A DNA stretch of 64,000 nt from Acidobacteriota bacterium (lineage in GTDB: Bacteria; Acidobacteriota; Vicinamibacteria; Vicinamibacterales; SCN-69-37): the NCBI GenBank assembly GCA_947467605.1, contig CANIII010000005.1, forward strand, positions 62,001-126,000. Direction: 5' to 3'. Positions 52,957 through 60,767 of the stretch are shown here, in pieces. Below the pieces are notes generated by a model, which searched no databases, was not told the DNA's origin, and was given only the letters and a program-made list of their open reading frames with translations. The stretch's first letter is position 1. Each line of letters begins with the position of its first letter. Both the position numbers and the translations under genes were made by a program.

Positions 52957-54920
52957 GTGCGCCCGAGCGCGCGCCAGGCGAACCGCCGACGTCGGCCGAC
53001 CTGCGCGAACGCCTGCGCTCGCTCGGCTATCTCAATGCGCCTGTCGATCGGTTCGTGCTTGCCGGCGCAGGCGATCGACGGTCCGCGGCCACGCTCGCGG
53101 CAAGTGCGAGTCTGCGCATCGGTCTGCTGGCAGGCATGCTCCTTGGCCCGGCCGGTGCCGTCGCGCTGGCATCGCAGCTGCCAGAACTCATCACGAACAT
53201 CACCGACGCGGTCGTGATGGCCGCGTACCTCACGATCATGTTTGGCCTCGTCATTGCGATGGCGTCGTTCGCGGTGATCGTGCCAGCAGGCCTGGTTGCG
53301 CAGTCATTCGCAACATCGGCGTCATTTGCCGCGAACGCGCGACGTGTGGCCGCCGTGGCCGGCGCGCTGATCTTCTTTGCCTGTCTCGCGTATCTGACTC
53401 TGTGGTGGCGCGCGGCGGTCACGACGTCGTCTGCGCCGACCCCACTGTCATCGGCCGCCGTACTCGGCGTGGCGGTCGCCATCAGCCTCGTGCTCGGGCA
53501 TGTCGTCATGGTGACGGCGCTCGCGCTGGTCGCGCGCATCGATGCGGCATCGTCCTCGAGCGCGAAGAGTCTGGGTCCAGGCATTCCTCTGTCATCGTGG
53601 AACGTCACGCTGCCGCTCGCGGCGGTGGCGTTTATCGGCGCCGCTGCACTGCTGTATGCCGCGGTGCCAGGACCGTCGGGCGGCCCGACGGCGCCATCGC
53701 TCACGGTGGTCCCCACCGGCGAGCGCGTGTTGGTGATCGCGGTCGATGGCATTGACCTCGCGTTGCTCGAACGGCTGCGTACGAGCGGCGCCTTGCCGAC
53801 GTTCTCGCATTTGCTCCGCAACCACCCTGCGGCGATGCCGTCCGATGCCGACCGCGATCCCGCCCGCGTGTGGACCACGATTGCCACCGGGCAGCCTCCG
53901 GAACTCCACGGGATTCAGTCACTCGAGGCGCGGCAACTTGCGGGCGTTGAAGGCCGGCTGACCCCAACCTCTCGCCTCGGCACACTCGTGGCCGGCGCCA
54001 CAGATCTGATTCGTCTCACACGTCCATCGATCGCCTCAGGCGATCAGCGCCGCATCCCGACATTCTGGGAAATCGCGGCGCGCGCTGGACTGCGCACGAG
54101 TGTCATTCACTGGTGGGCGACGTGGCCGGCAGCGGAAAAAGGCGAAGACACCGGCACCGTGCTGACGGATCGCGCGCTCCTCCGGCTCGAACAAGGCGGC
54201 GCGCTCGATGGCGAAATCGCGCCGGCGTCGCTCTACACAGCGCTCGAACGCGACTGGACATCGCGACGGGAGCGGCTTCACGAACGCGCGCGCCGTGAAG
54301 CCGTGGCCGATGCTCCGAGTGAAACGGCCGCGCTCATCCAACGGTCTGCGACGCTCGACACAACCATCGCCGATCTCTCACATGAGTCAGCACTCGCCAA
54401 CGTCGACCTGCAGGTGATCTATCTACCGGGCCTCGACATCGCGCAACACGGACTGTTCACCGCCGACGCGGGCACGATCGCATCACCGTCGGCGATGGCC
54501 GCGCGCGTTCAGGCCATCGAGCAGTACTACCAGTTTCTCGATGGGCTGATCGCGGACATCACCGCCATCAACGCGAGCCGCACGGTCATTCTGATTACGC
54601 AGCCGGGACGCGTCGCGCGGCCGGGCTTTGGCTTCCTGGCGATTTCAGGCGCGGTCGAGCACGAGAAGATCTCCAGTGACCTGGGGACCGTGCCCACGTC
54701 GCTCGCGGCGCTGGCGCTCTACGCACTTGGTGTTCCGGTCGCCGAGGACCTGGCGACGCCCATGAACGCTGCGATGATCAGCGCGGACTTCCTGAAGGCC
54801 CATCCGCTCCGCACCGTGCCGACGTACGGCGCGCGTCGCAGCGCGCCGCGACGCACGACGGGGCAACCACTCGATCAGGAAATGATCGAGCGGATGCGGA
54901 GTCTGGGTTACGTCAAGTAG
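52953..54920 (+). CDS. Membrane protein with alkaline-phosphatase-fold domain
   Basis: A 655-residue protein. About four to five membrane helices in the first 240 residues precede an AP-superfamily domain: VLVIAVDGID (Asp265), VWTTIATGQPPELHGI (nucleophile candidate Thr308/309) and YLPGLDIAQHGLF. Where active members have SDHG the sequence reads ITQPGR (548-553), so part of the metal site is missing. RSLGY occurs twice, at the N-terminus (LRERLRSLGYL) and at the very C-terminus (ERMRSLGYVK). It overlaps the prenyl synthase gene by 4 nt. Activity uncertain. Confidence 0.78.
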   Translation: MSAPERAPGEPPTSADLRERLRSLGYLNAPVDRFVLAGAGDRRSAATLAASASLRIGLLAGMLLGPAGAVALASQLPELITNITDAVVMAAYLTIMFGLVIAMASFAVIVPAGLVAQSFATSASFAANARRVAAVAGALIFFACLAYLTLWWRAAVTTSSAPTPLSSAAVLGVAVAISLVLGHVVMVTALALVARIDAASSSSAKSLGPGIPLSSWNVTLPLAAVAFIGAAALLYAAVPGPSGGPTAPSLTVVPTGERVLVIAVDGIDLALLERLRTSGALPTFSHLLRNHPAAMPSDADRDPARVWTTIATGQPPELHGIQSLEARQLAGVEGRLTPTSRLGTLVAGATDLIRLTRPSIASGDQRRIPTFWEIAARAGLRTSVIHWWATWPAAEKGEDTGTVLTDRALLRLEQGGALDGEIAPASLYTALERDWTSRRERLHERARREAVADAPSETAALIQRSATLDTTIADLSHESALANVDLQVIYLPGLDIAQHGLFTADAGTIASPSAMAARVQAIEQYYQFLDGLIADITAINASRTVILITQPGRVARPGFGFLAISGAVEHEKISSDLGTVPTSLAALALYALGVPVAEDLATPMNAAMISADFLKAHPLRTVPTYGARRSAPRRTTGQPLDQEMIERMRSLGYVK

Positions 54921-54923
54921 GAG

Positions 54924-55526
54924 CTAGGAACGGGGACCGACGACGCGCCAGATCTGCGGGAGGATGGCGGCGGTGATCACGATCTTGGCGACGTCGAAGC
55001 CGGCAAACGGCAGCACGCTGGTCGCAAGCGTCGTGCTGAGCGAGTGCGAAACGGTCGCGGTGTACCAGAGCGCACCGCCTGTGTAGATCACGGTCAGGCC
55101 CGCGAGCATCGCCGCGGCTGACGTCAGGTAGTGGCGATCCCAGCCACGCTCAGACAACCAACCCGTCACGAACGCGGCCACAGGGTAGGCCAGAAGGAAT
55201 CCTGCTGTCGGCCCGACGAGTCGCGCGGCCCCGGGCGGGAGCACCGCAGACGGGGCAAAGACCTGGAGGCCGATCAGGCCGGCCATGAGGTAGGCGACCT
55301 GTGACAGGGCGCCAAGTCGCGATCCCAGTGCCGCGCCGACGAGGAGCACGGCCATCGGCGTCAGCGCAAACGGCACGGCGGTGAACGGCAGCGGCATCGT
55401 GAACTGCGCCGCGGCGGCCGTCAAAGCGACGCCAAACGCGATCGAGGCCACACGCAACGAGCTGGCAAACGGCGACGCGACCGTCGCACGATTGATCAAC
55501 GATCCGGAGATGACGCGGCTAGTCAT
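54924..55526 (-). CDS. bioY: BioY biotin transporter S-component
   Basis: A 200-residue membrane protein with six helices of the BioY family: FTAVPFALTPMAVLLVGAALGSRLGALSQVAYLMAGLIG, then the LVGPTAGFLLAYPVAAFVTGWL block. BioY binds biotin and works alone or with an ECF energising module (none nearby). ATG 55526 is preferred because TAGAAT lies 7 nt upstream; ATG 55535 is the alternative. It diverges from thiD with 18 nt between start codons. Confidence 0.88.
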   Translation of the reverse strand: MTSRVISGSLINRATVASPFASSLRVASIAFGVALTAAAAQFTMPLPFTAVPFALTPMAVLLVGAALGSRLGALSQVAYLMAGLIGLQVFAPSAVLPPGAARLVGPTAGFLLAYPVAAFVTGWLSERGWDRHYLTSAAAMLAGLTVIYTGGALWYTATVSHSLSTTLATSVLPFAGFDVAKIVITAAILPQIWRVVGPRS

Positions 55527-55532
55527 TGCTGG

Positions 55533-55539
55533 CATTCTA
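55533..55539. promoter_or_regulatory. Overlapping divergent -10 boxes (bioY / thiD)
   Basis: Minus-strand TAGAAT (55539-55534) lies 7 nt before ATG 55526. Plus-strand CATTCT (55533-55538) lies 6 nt before ATG 55545; it matches -10 only at A2 and T6. Start codons are 18 nt apart. Confidence 0.45.
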
Positions 55540-55544
55540 GCTAA

Positions 55545-56318
55545 ATGCAAACCGCTCTGACAATTGCAGGTAGCGATTCGGGTGGCGGTGCGGGCATTCA
55601 GGCCGATCTGAGAACCTTTCAGGCGCACCGCGTCTTTGGGACCTCAGCGATCACCGCGGTCACAGCGCAAAACACGCTGGGCGTGCGCGCCGTCCAGGTA
55701 CTCGAACCGGCGATGGTGGCGTCTCAGATTGATGCCGTGGCCGACGATTTCTCGGTGGCGGCCACAAAGATCGGCATGCTCGCGACGAGCGACATCATCC
55801 GCGTCGTGGCCCTGGCGCTGGGTCGTTATCATCTGGGGCCGATCGTGCTCGATCCGGTCATGGTGGCCAAAGGCGGTGACGCGCTGCTGGCCGACGATGC
55901 CGTCGCGTCGCTACGCAACATCCTGCTGCCCCGAGCGACGCTCGTGACGCCGAACATTCCGGAGGCCGAAGTGCTGACCGGACGACAGATTCGGACCGTC
56001 GCCGACATGCGTGAGGCGGCGGTGGCCCTGCTCGGCACGGGCGTGCAGGCGGTGGTCATCAAAGGTGGGCACCTCGACGGCCCTGCGGTGGATGTCTACG
56101 CCGACGGCTTCGGGATCGAGGAGTTCACCGCTCCGCGGATCCACTCGGCGCACACGCACGGCACGGGATGCACGTTCTCGGCGGCCGTCGCCGCGCGACT
56201 CGCGCTGGGCGACTCGCTGAAAACCGCGGTGCGTCACGCGAAAGCGTACGTGTTGCGCGCGATCGAGCAGGCGCCGCAACTCGGGCGTGGCCACGGGCCG
56301 CTCGGGCTCGGATGTTAA
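55545..56318 (+). CDS. thiD: Hydroxymethylpyrimidine/phosphomethylpyrimidine kinase
   Basis: A 257-residue ThiD kinase of thiamine synthesis. Signatures: ALTIAGSDSGGGAGIQADLRTFQ, GTSAITAVTAQNTLGV, KIGMLATSDIIRVVA, PIVLDPVMVAKGGDALL and IHSAHTHGTGCTFSAAVAARLALG. It phosphorylates HMP and then HMP-P. There is no room for a thiamine riboswitch before it, because only 18 nt separate it from bioY. moaE follows after 9 nt. Confidence 0.95.
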   Translation: MQTALTIAGSDSGGGAGIQADLRTFQAHRVFGTSAITAVTAQNTLGVRAVQVLEPAMVASQIDAVADDFSVAATKIGMLATSDIIRVVALALGRYHLGPIVLDPVMVAKGGDALLADDAVASLRNILLPRATLVTPNIPEAEVLTGRQIRTVADMREAAVALLGTGVQAVVIKGGHLDGPAVDVYADGFGIEEFTAPRIHSAHTHGTGCTFSAAVAARLALGDSLKTAVRHAKAYVLRAIEQAPQLGRGHGPLGLGC

Positions 56319-56321
56319 ACT
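56316..56321 (+). promoter_or_regulatory. -10 box of leaderless moaE
   Basis: TAAACT ends 6 nt before ATG 56328 and begins in the TAA stop codon of thiD. The TAAACTTTC context matches those before the blaI-type and zinc-ribbon genes. Confidence 0.5.
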
Positions 56322-56327
56322 TTCCGA

Positions 56328-56822
56328 ATGCCCTTGTTCGCCATCACGCCCGCCGTCCTGTCTGTGGACGGATTGGCGGCTGAAGTGGCCGCACTGGCCT
56401 CGCGCGCGGGCGAGGGGTGCGGCGCGGTCACGACATTCGCGGGGCTCGTGCGAGCGCATCATCAGGGCCGGCGCGTGCGGTACCTCGAATACGAAGCGTA
56501 CGAGCCGCTGGCGCTGAAGGCGTTCGCGCAAATTCAGGCAGAGGCCTCCGAGGCATGGGCCGGCGCGGTGCTGGGCATGCACCATCGCACGGGGCGATTG
56601 GAGATTGGCGAGGCCAGCATCGTGATCGCGGCCGCCAGTGCGCATCGGGCCGAGGCGTTTGCGGTGTGCCGTTACGCGATCGAGCGCGTGAAACAAATTG
56701 TGCCGGTGTGGAAGCACGAATACTTCGACGGCGGCGAGGCGTGGGTGGAAGGGGCGATCGCAGATCCCTCCGACGCACACGCCCGCGAACAGGCAAAGGC
56801 TCGGGCATGCGCGTCCGCATAA
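56328..56822 (+). CDS. moaE: Molybdopterin synthase catalytic subunit MoaE
   Basis: A 164-residue MoaE, which with thiocarboxylated MoaD converts cyclic pyranopterin monophosphate to molybdopterin. Family blocks are GAVTTFAGLVRAHHQGRRV, LEYEAYEPLALKAF, HRTGRLEIGEASIVIAAASAHR and the catalytic VPVWKHEYFDGGEAWVEG. It overlaps moaD by 16 nt. Order MoaE-MoaD is reversed from E. coli moaDE. FdhD earlier in the window shows that molybdoenzymes are used. Confidence 0.94.
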   Translation: MPLFAITPAVLSVDGLAAEVAALASRAGEGCGAVTTFAGLVRAHHQGRRVRYLEYEAYEPLALKAFAQIQAEASEAWAGAVLGMHHRTGRLEIGEASIVIAAASAHRAEAFAVCRYAIERVKQIVPVWKHEYFDGGEAWVEGAIADPSDAHAREQAKARACASA

Positions 56823-57058
56823 AACTCTTCGCGCAGTTGCGGGACCGCGCGGCCACCGGTGACGTGGCGTGTGAGCTGCCGGCAGTCGACGCCGCAACAG
56901 TGGCCGATGTGTGGGACGCGTTGATCGTCATGCATCCCGCACTGACGCCGTTTCAATCGAGTGTGTCGTCGGCCGTCAACGCGGAATACGCGAAACGGCA
57001 GACGCGGGTACATGACGGCGACGAGGTGGCATTTTTGCCGCCGGTCTCCGGAGGCTGA
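56807..57058 (+). CDS. moaD: Molybdopterin synthase sulfur carrier MoaD
   Basis: An 83-residue ubiquitin-like protein ending in the required Gly-Gly (FLPPVSGG), the site of thiocarboxylation. The start MRVRIKLFAQLRDRAATGD and the strand DGDEVAFLPPVSGG are typical. It overlaps the end of moaE by 16 nt and is followed by prfA after 7 nt. Confidence 0.93.
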   Translation: MRVRIKLFAQLRDRAATGDVACELPAVDAATVADVWDALIVMHPALTPFQSSVSSAVNAEYAKRQTRVHDGDEVAFLPPVSGG

Positions 57059-57065
57059 GGGTCGA

Positions 57066-58163
57066 ATGACACCGCAAGTATTGGACAAGTTGAAATCGGT
57101 TTCGGCGCGCTACGACCAGCTCATGCGGCTGGTCAGCGATGCGTCGGTGCAGGCCGATCCGCCGACGTATCGCAAACACACCAAAGCGCTCGCGGAACTC
57201 CAGCCGCTCGTCGATGGTTTCAACGAGTATCAGGAAAAAGAGGCGGAGCTCACCGACACCCGCGAGCTCGAAGCGGGCGGCGACGCCGAGATGAAAGCGA
57301 TGGCGCGCGATGAGATCTCGCGGCTCGAACAACGCCTCGCCACGCTCGACGACCAGATCCGGATCCTGCTCATTCCGCGCGACCCGAACGACGAGAAGAA
57401 CGTGCAGGTCGAACTGCGCGCGGGCCCAGGCGGCGACGAAGCCGCGCTCTTTGTCGGCGATCTCTACCGCATGTACCAGCGCTTCACCGAGCGCATGGGA
57501 TGGAAGTGGGAGATCATCTCGTCGAGCGAGACGGGCACGGGCGGTCTGAAAGAAGCGATCGTGTCGGTCGAAGGCCGAGGCGCGTTCGGATGGCTGAAGC
57601 ATGAAAGCGGCGTCCATCGCGTACAGCGCGTGCCGACGACCGAAGCCAGCGGCCGCATCCACACGTCAACAGCAACCGTTGCGGTGCTGCCGGAAGCCGA
57701 GGAAGTCGACGTCCAGATCGACGCGAAAGACTTGCGCATCGACACGTTCTGCTCGAGCGGTCCCGGTGGCCAGAGCGTGAACACGACGTACTCCGCTGTG
57801 CGCATCACGCACATCCCCACCGGTACGGTCGTCTCGCAGCAAGACGAAAAATCTCAGATCAAGAATCGCCAGAAAGCCATGAAAGTGTTGCGCAACCGCC
57901 TCTACGAAGCGGAACGCCAGAAGCAGGCCGATGCGATTGCGAAGGATCGCAAGGGCCAGGTCGGTACGGGCGAGCGATCAGAAAAGATCCGCACCTACAA
58001 CTACAAGGAAAACCGCGTCACCGACCACCGGATCAACTTCACCATGCACCAGCTCGATTCGGCGCTCGACGGCGACCTCACCGAGCTGATCGAGCAGATG
58101 CGCTCGCACGAGCAGGCCGAGCAACTGAAGCAGGCGACCGACACGACCTCGGCGCAGGAATAG
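57066..58163 (+). CDS. prfA: Peptide chain release factor 1
   Basis: A 365-residue RF1. The GGQ motif is Gly234-Gly235-Gln236 (SSGPGGQSVNTTYSAVRI), and the codon-reading PxT motif appears as VPTTEASGRIHTS, matching the RF1 VPxTE block and not the RF2 SPF motif. It releases peptides at UAA and UAG. prmC, which methylates the GGQ glutamine, follows. ATG 57066 is the start at family position; the longer reading overlaps moaD out of frame. Confidence 0.97.
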   Translation: MTPQVLDKLKSVSARYDQLMRLVSDASVQADPPTYRKHTKALAELQPLVDGFNEYQEKEAELTDTRELEAGGDAEMKAMARDEISRLEQRLATLDDQIRILLIPRDPNDEKNVQVELRAGPGGDEAALFVGDLYRMYQRFTERMGWKWEIISSSETGTGGLKEAIVSVEGRGAFGWLKHESGVHRVQRVPTTEASGRIHTSTATVAVLPEAEEVDVQIDAKDLRIDTFCSSGPGGQSVNTTYSAVRITHIPTGTVVSQQDEKSQIKNRQKAMKVLRNRLYEAERQKQADAIAKDRKGQVGTGERSEKIRTYNYKENRVTDHRINFTMHQLDSALDGDLTELIEQMRSHEQAEQLKQATDTTSAQE

Positions 58164-58179
58164 ACCGTCGCGTGATGCG

Positions 58180-59040
58180 TTGACCGACTCCACGATCGTC
58201 GAACTCGTCACACGCGCGGCCGCATCACTCGAGGCGGCCGGCCTGACGGCCATCGACGCGCGCCAGGACGCGAGCGTGCTTGCGCGCCACGTGCTCGGGT
58301 GGACGCTCGAACACTGGCTCGGTCACCAGCGCGACACCGCGCCGGAAGGCTTCGAGGCCACCTTCACGCCGGCAATCGCGCGACGCGTCACACGCGAACC
58401 GGTCGCCTACATCGTCGGTGAGCGCGAATTCTATTGGCGCGCGTTCACGGTGACGTCGGCGGTGCTGATTCCGCGTCCCGAAACCGAGATGATCATCGAC
58501 ATCGCGATAGTGGCGTCGGGCGCGTATCGCTATCCACAGATCATCGACGTGGGCACGGGCTCGGGCTGCATCGCCGTCACGATGGCGGCAGAACTGCCGT
58601 TGGCCACAGTGGTCGCCACCGACATCTCGGCGCCGGCGCTCATCGTCGCCGCATCGAATGCGCGACGACATGGCGTCACCGATCGTGTGGCCTTCCGCCA
58701 TGGGGCGTTCTTCGGCGGGTACGACGAGCCGGTCGACCTGATCCTGTCGAATCCACCCTACGTCCCCGACCGCGATCGCGCCACGATGGCCCCAGAAGTG
58801 GAAGGCCACGAACCCGCCAAAGCCTTGTTCGGCGGCGGTGACGGCCTCGACTGTGTGCGATCGCTCGTCGCACTCGCCCCCGATCACCTGCGCCCGGGCG
58901 GCCGCCTGATCTTCGAGTTCGGCCAGGGCCAGGCGCCACGCATCAAACAGCTCATCGCGTGTCAGCCGGCACTGCACCTCGAAGAGATCCGCGAAGATCT
59001 CCAGGGCATCCCGCGCATCGCGATCGTTACAAGACGCTGA
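58180..59040 (+). CDS. prmC: Release factor glutamine methyltransferase PrmC
   Basis: A 286-residue N5-glutamine methyltransferase with Asn191-Pro-Pro-Tyr194 (LSNPPYVPDRD) and SAM motif I DVGTGSGCIAVTMA. PYIVGEREFYW-like YIVGEREFYWRAFTVTSAVLIPRPETE is the family linker. It methylates Gln236 in the upstream RF1. The TTG start at 58180 gives the expected N-terminus; no good alternative ATG is in frame. It lies 16 nt after prfA. Confidence 0.94.
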   Translation: MTDSTIVELVTRAAASLEAAGLTAIDARQDASVLARHVLGWTLEHWLGHQRDTAPEGFEATFTPAIARRVTREPVAYIVGEREFYWRAFTVTSAVLIPRPETEMIIDIAIVASGAYRYPQIIDVGTGSGCIAVTMAAELPLATVVATDISAPALIVAASNARRHGVTDRVAFRHGAFFGGYDEPVDLILSNPPYVPDRDRATMAPEVEGHEPAKALFGGGDGLDCVRSLVALAPDHLRPGGRLIFEFGQGQAPRIKQLIACQPALHLEEIREDLQGIPRIAIVTRR

Positions 59041-59048
59041 ACCGCAAG

Positions 59049-59054
59049 TATCAT
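59049..59054 (+). promoter_or_regulatory. -10 box of leaderless HIT gene
   Basis: TATCAT ends 8 nt before ATG 59063, without a Shine-Dalgarno sequence. Confidence 0.45.
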
Positions 59055-59062
59055 TCGGCTCT

Positions 59063-59404
59063 ATGTCGTGTCTGTTTTGTCGAATCATCGCCGGTGAGAT
59101 TCCTGCCACGAAGGTCGCGGAAACCGAGCAGTTCATCGCCTTCAGGGACATCACGCCGCAGGCGCCGCTGCACGTCCTGATCGTGCCGCGGAAGCACATC
59201 AGCACGCTCAACGACCTCACGCCGTCCGATGACGCGCTCGTGGGCGCGATGACGCGCGAAGCGGCCGCGATTGCGAAGGCCCACGGCTACGACACGTCGG
59301 GTTATCGAACCGTGTTCAACTGCAACCAGGACGCGGGCCAGGCCGTGTTTCACATTCACCTGCACCTGCTCGCGGGCCGATCACTCGCCTGGCCCCCGGG
59401 ATAG
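59063..59404 (+). CDS. HIT-family (HinT-like) nucleotide hydrolase
   Basis: A 113-residue histidine-triad protein: MSCLFCRIIAGEIPATKV at the start and the triad His97-Ile-His99-Leu-His101 (VFHIHLHLLAG). Such proteins hydrolyse nucleoside phosphoramidates, for example AMP-lysine. It lies 22 nt after prmC, and the transporter follows after 10 nt. Confidence 0.94.
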   Translation: MSCLFCRIIAGEIPATKVAETEQFIAFRDITPQAPLHVLIVPRKHISTLNDLTPSDDALVGAMTREAAAIAKAHGYDTSGYRTVFNCNQDAGQAVFHIHLHLLAGRSLAWPPG

Positions 59405-59414
59405 TGGGACCCCA

Positions 59415-60674
59415 ATGACCGTCAATAGTCCGAGACAAGTACTGCTCGCCAGCCTCGTTGGCACGACCATCGAGTTCTTCGACTTCTACATTTACGCCAC
59501 CGCGGCGGTGCTCGTGTTCCCGCGGCTGTTCTTTCCGAAGTCGGATCCGGCGGCAGCGACGCTGCTGTCGCTCGCCACGTTCTCAGTCGCCTTCATCGCG
59601 CGGCCCATCGGTTCGTTTCTCTTCGGGCACTTCGGCGATCGAGTCGGGCGCAAAGCCACACTCGTGGCGGCGCTCCTCACGATGGGATTGTCGACGGTGA
59701 CAATTGGGTTGCTGCCGGCGTACAGCACCATTGGCATTACTGCGCCGCTGCTGCTGGCGCTGTGTCGATTCGGTCAGGGCCTGGGCCTCGGTGGCGAATG
59801 GGGTGGCGCCGTGCTGCTCGCCGTGGAGAATGCGCCGCCGGGCAAGCGCGTCTGGTACGGCATGTTCCCGCAGCTGGGCGCGCCGCTCGGGTTCCTGCTG
59901 TCCGGTGGCGTCTTCCTGATGCTGTCCACATGGATGACCGACGCGCAGTTCTTTGCGTTCGGATGGCGCATCCCATTTCTGATGAGCGCGGCCCTGGTCT
60001 TTGTCGGGTTGTACGTCCGACTGACGATTGCCGAGACGGCGGTCTTCCGCGACGCCCTGCACCGCCACACACCGGTGCGCGTGCCGGTCGTCACGTTATT
60101 TCGCGAGCACTTCGGCACCGTGGTCACCGGCATCATGGTGTCGCTATCCTCGCTGATGTCGTTCTATCTGCTCAGCACGTTTGCCCTGACCTACGCCACA
60201 TCGACGCTGGGCTACACGCGGCAGCAATTCCTGATCATTCAGCTCGTCGGCATTCTCTTCTTCGCAGCGGGCATCCCGCTGTCGGCCTTGACCGCCGAGC
60301 ACGCCCGCCGGCCCACGGCCATCTGGGTCAACATCGGCATCTTCCTGTTCGGCCTCGTGATGGCGCGCCTCTTCCTCTCCGGCACCGTCGGCATCGTCAT
60401 CATGATGATCGTCGGGATGTCGCTCGTCGGCTTCGTCTACGGCCCCATCGGCACGATGCTGTCGGAACTCTTCCCGACCGAAGTGCGCTACAGCGGCACG
60501 TCGATGGCGTTTAACCTGGCGGCCATTTTCGGCGCGTCGCTCACGCCCTACGCCGCGACCTGGCTGGCAAGCACTTATGGTCTGCAGTCGGTCGGCTACT
60601 ACCTGTCGGGCGCGGCCGCCATTACGTTGATCGGCCTGGCCATGACCCGGGAGACGCAGGCCGAAAAACTGTAG
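59415..60674 (+). CDS. MHS-type MFS transporter
   Basis: A 419-residue permease with 12 helices of the metabolite:H+ symporter family (ShiA/ProP-like). Key segments are VGTTIEFFDFYIYATAAVLVFPRLFF, FGHFGDRVGRKATLV (the loop 2-3 motif), LGLGGEWGGAVLLAVENAPPGKR and RYSGTSMAFNLAAIFGASLTPYAATWL. It should take up an organic acid, betaine or proline with H+; the substrate is not visible. ATG 59415 is chosen since the longer frame runs over the HIT gene. Confidence 0.92.
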   Translation: MTVNSPRQVLLASLVGTTIEFFDFYIYATAAVLVFPRLFFPKSDPAAATLLSLATFSVAFIARPIGSFLFGHFGDRVGRKATLVAALLTMGLSTVTIGLLPAYSTIGITAPLLLALCRFGQGLGLGGEWGGAVLLAVENAPPGKRVWYGMFPQLGAPLGFLLSGGVFLMLSTWMTDAQFFAFGWRIPFLMSAALVFVGLYVRLTIAETAVFRDALHRHTPVRVPVVTLFREHFGTVVTGIMVSLSSLMSFYLLSTFALTYATSTLGYTRQQFLIIQLVGILFFAAGIPLSALTAEHARRPTAIWVNIGIFLFGLVMARLFLSGTVGIVIMMIVGMSLVGFVYGPIGTMLSELFPTEVRYSGTSMAFNLAAIFGASLTPYAATWLASTYGLQSVGYYLSGAAAITLIGLAMTRETQAEKL

Positions 60675-60767
60675 GTAACCGTTATCTATCACCCGCGACG
60701 GCAATACCGGACCTGACAATCGATATGATTAATGACTCCAGTCTGATCAAAACGGGGTCCTAGAAGA

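Noticed and set aside
55527..55544. Thiamine or biotin regulatory element between bioY and thiD
   Set aside because: Only 18 nt separate the start codons; there is no room for a TPP riboswitch or a BirA operator of normal size.
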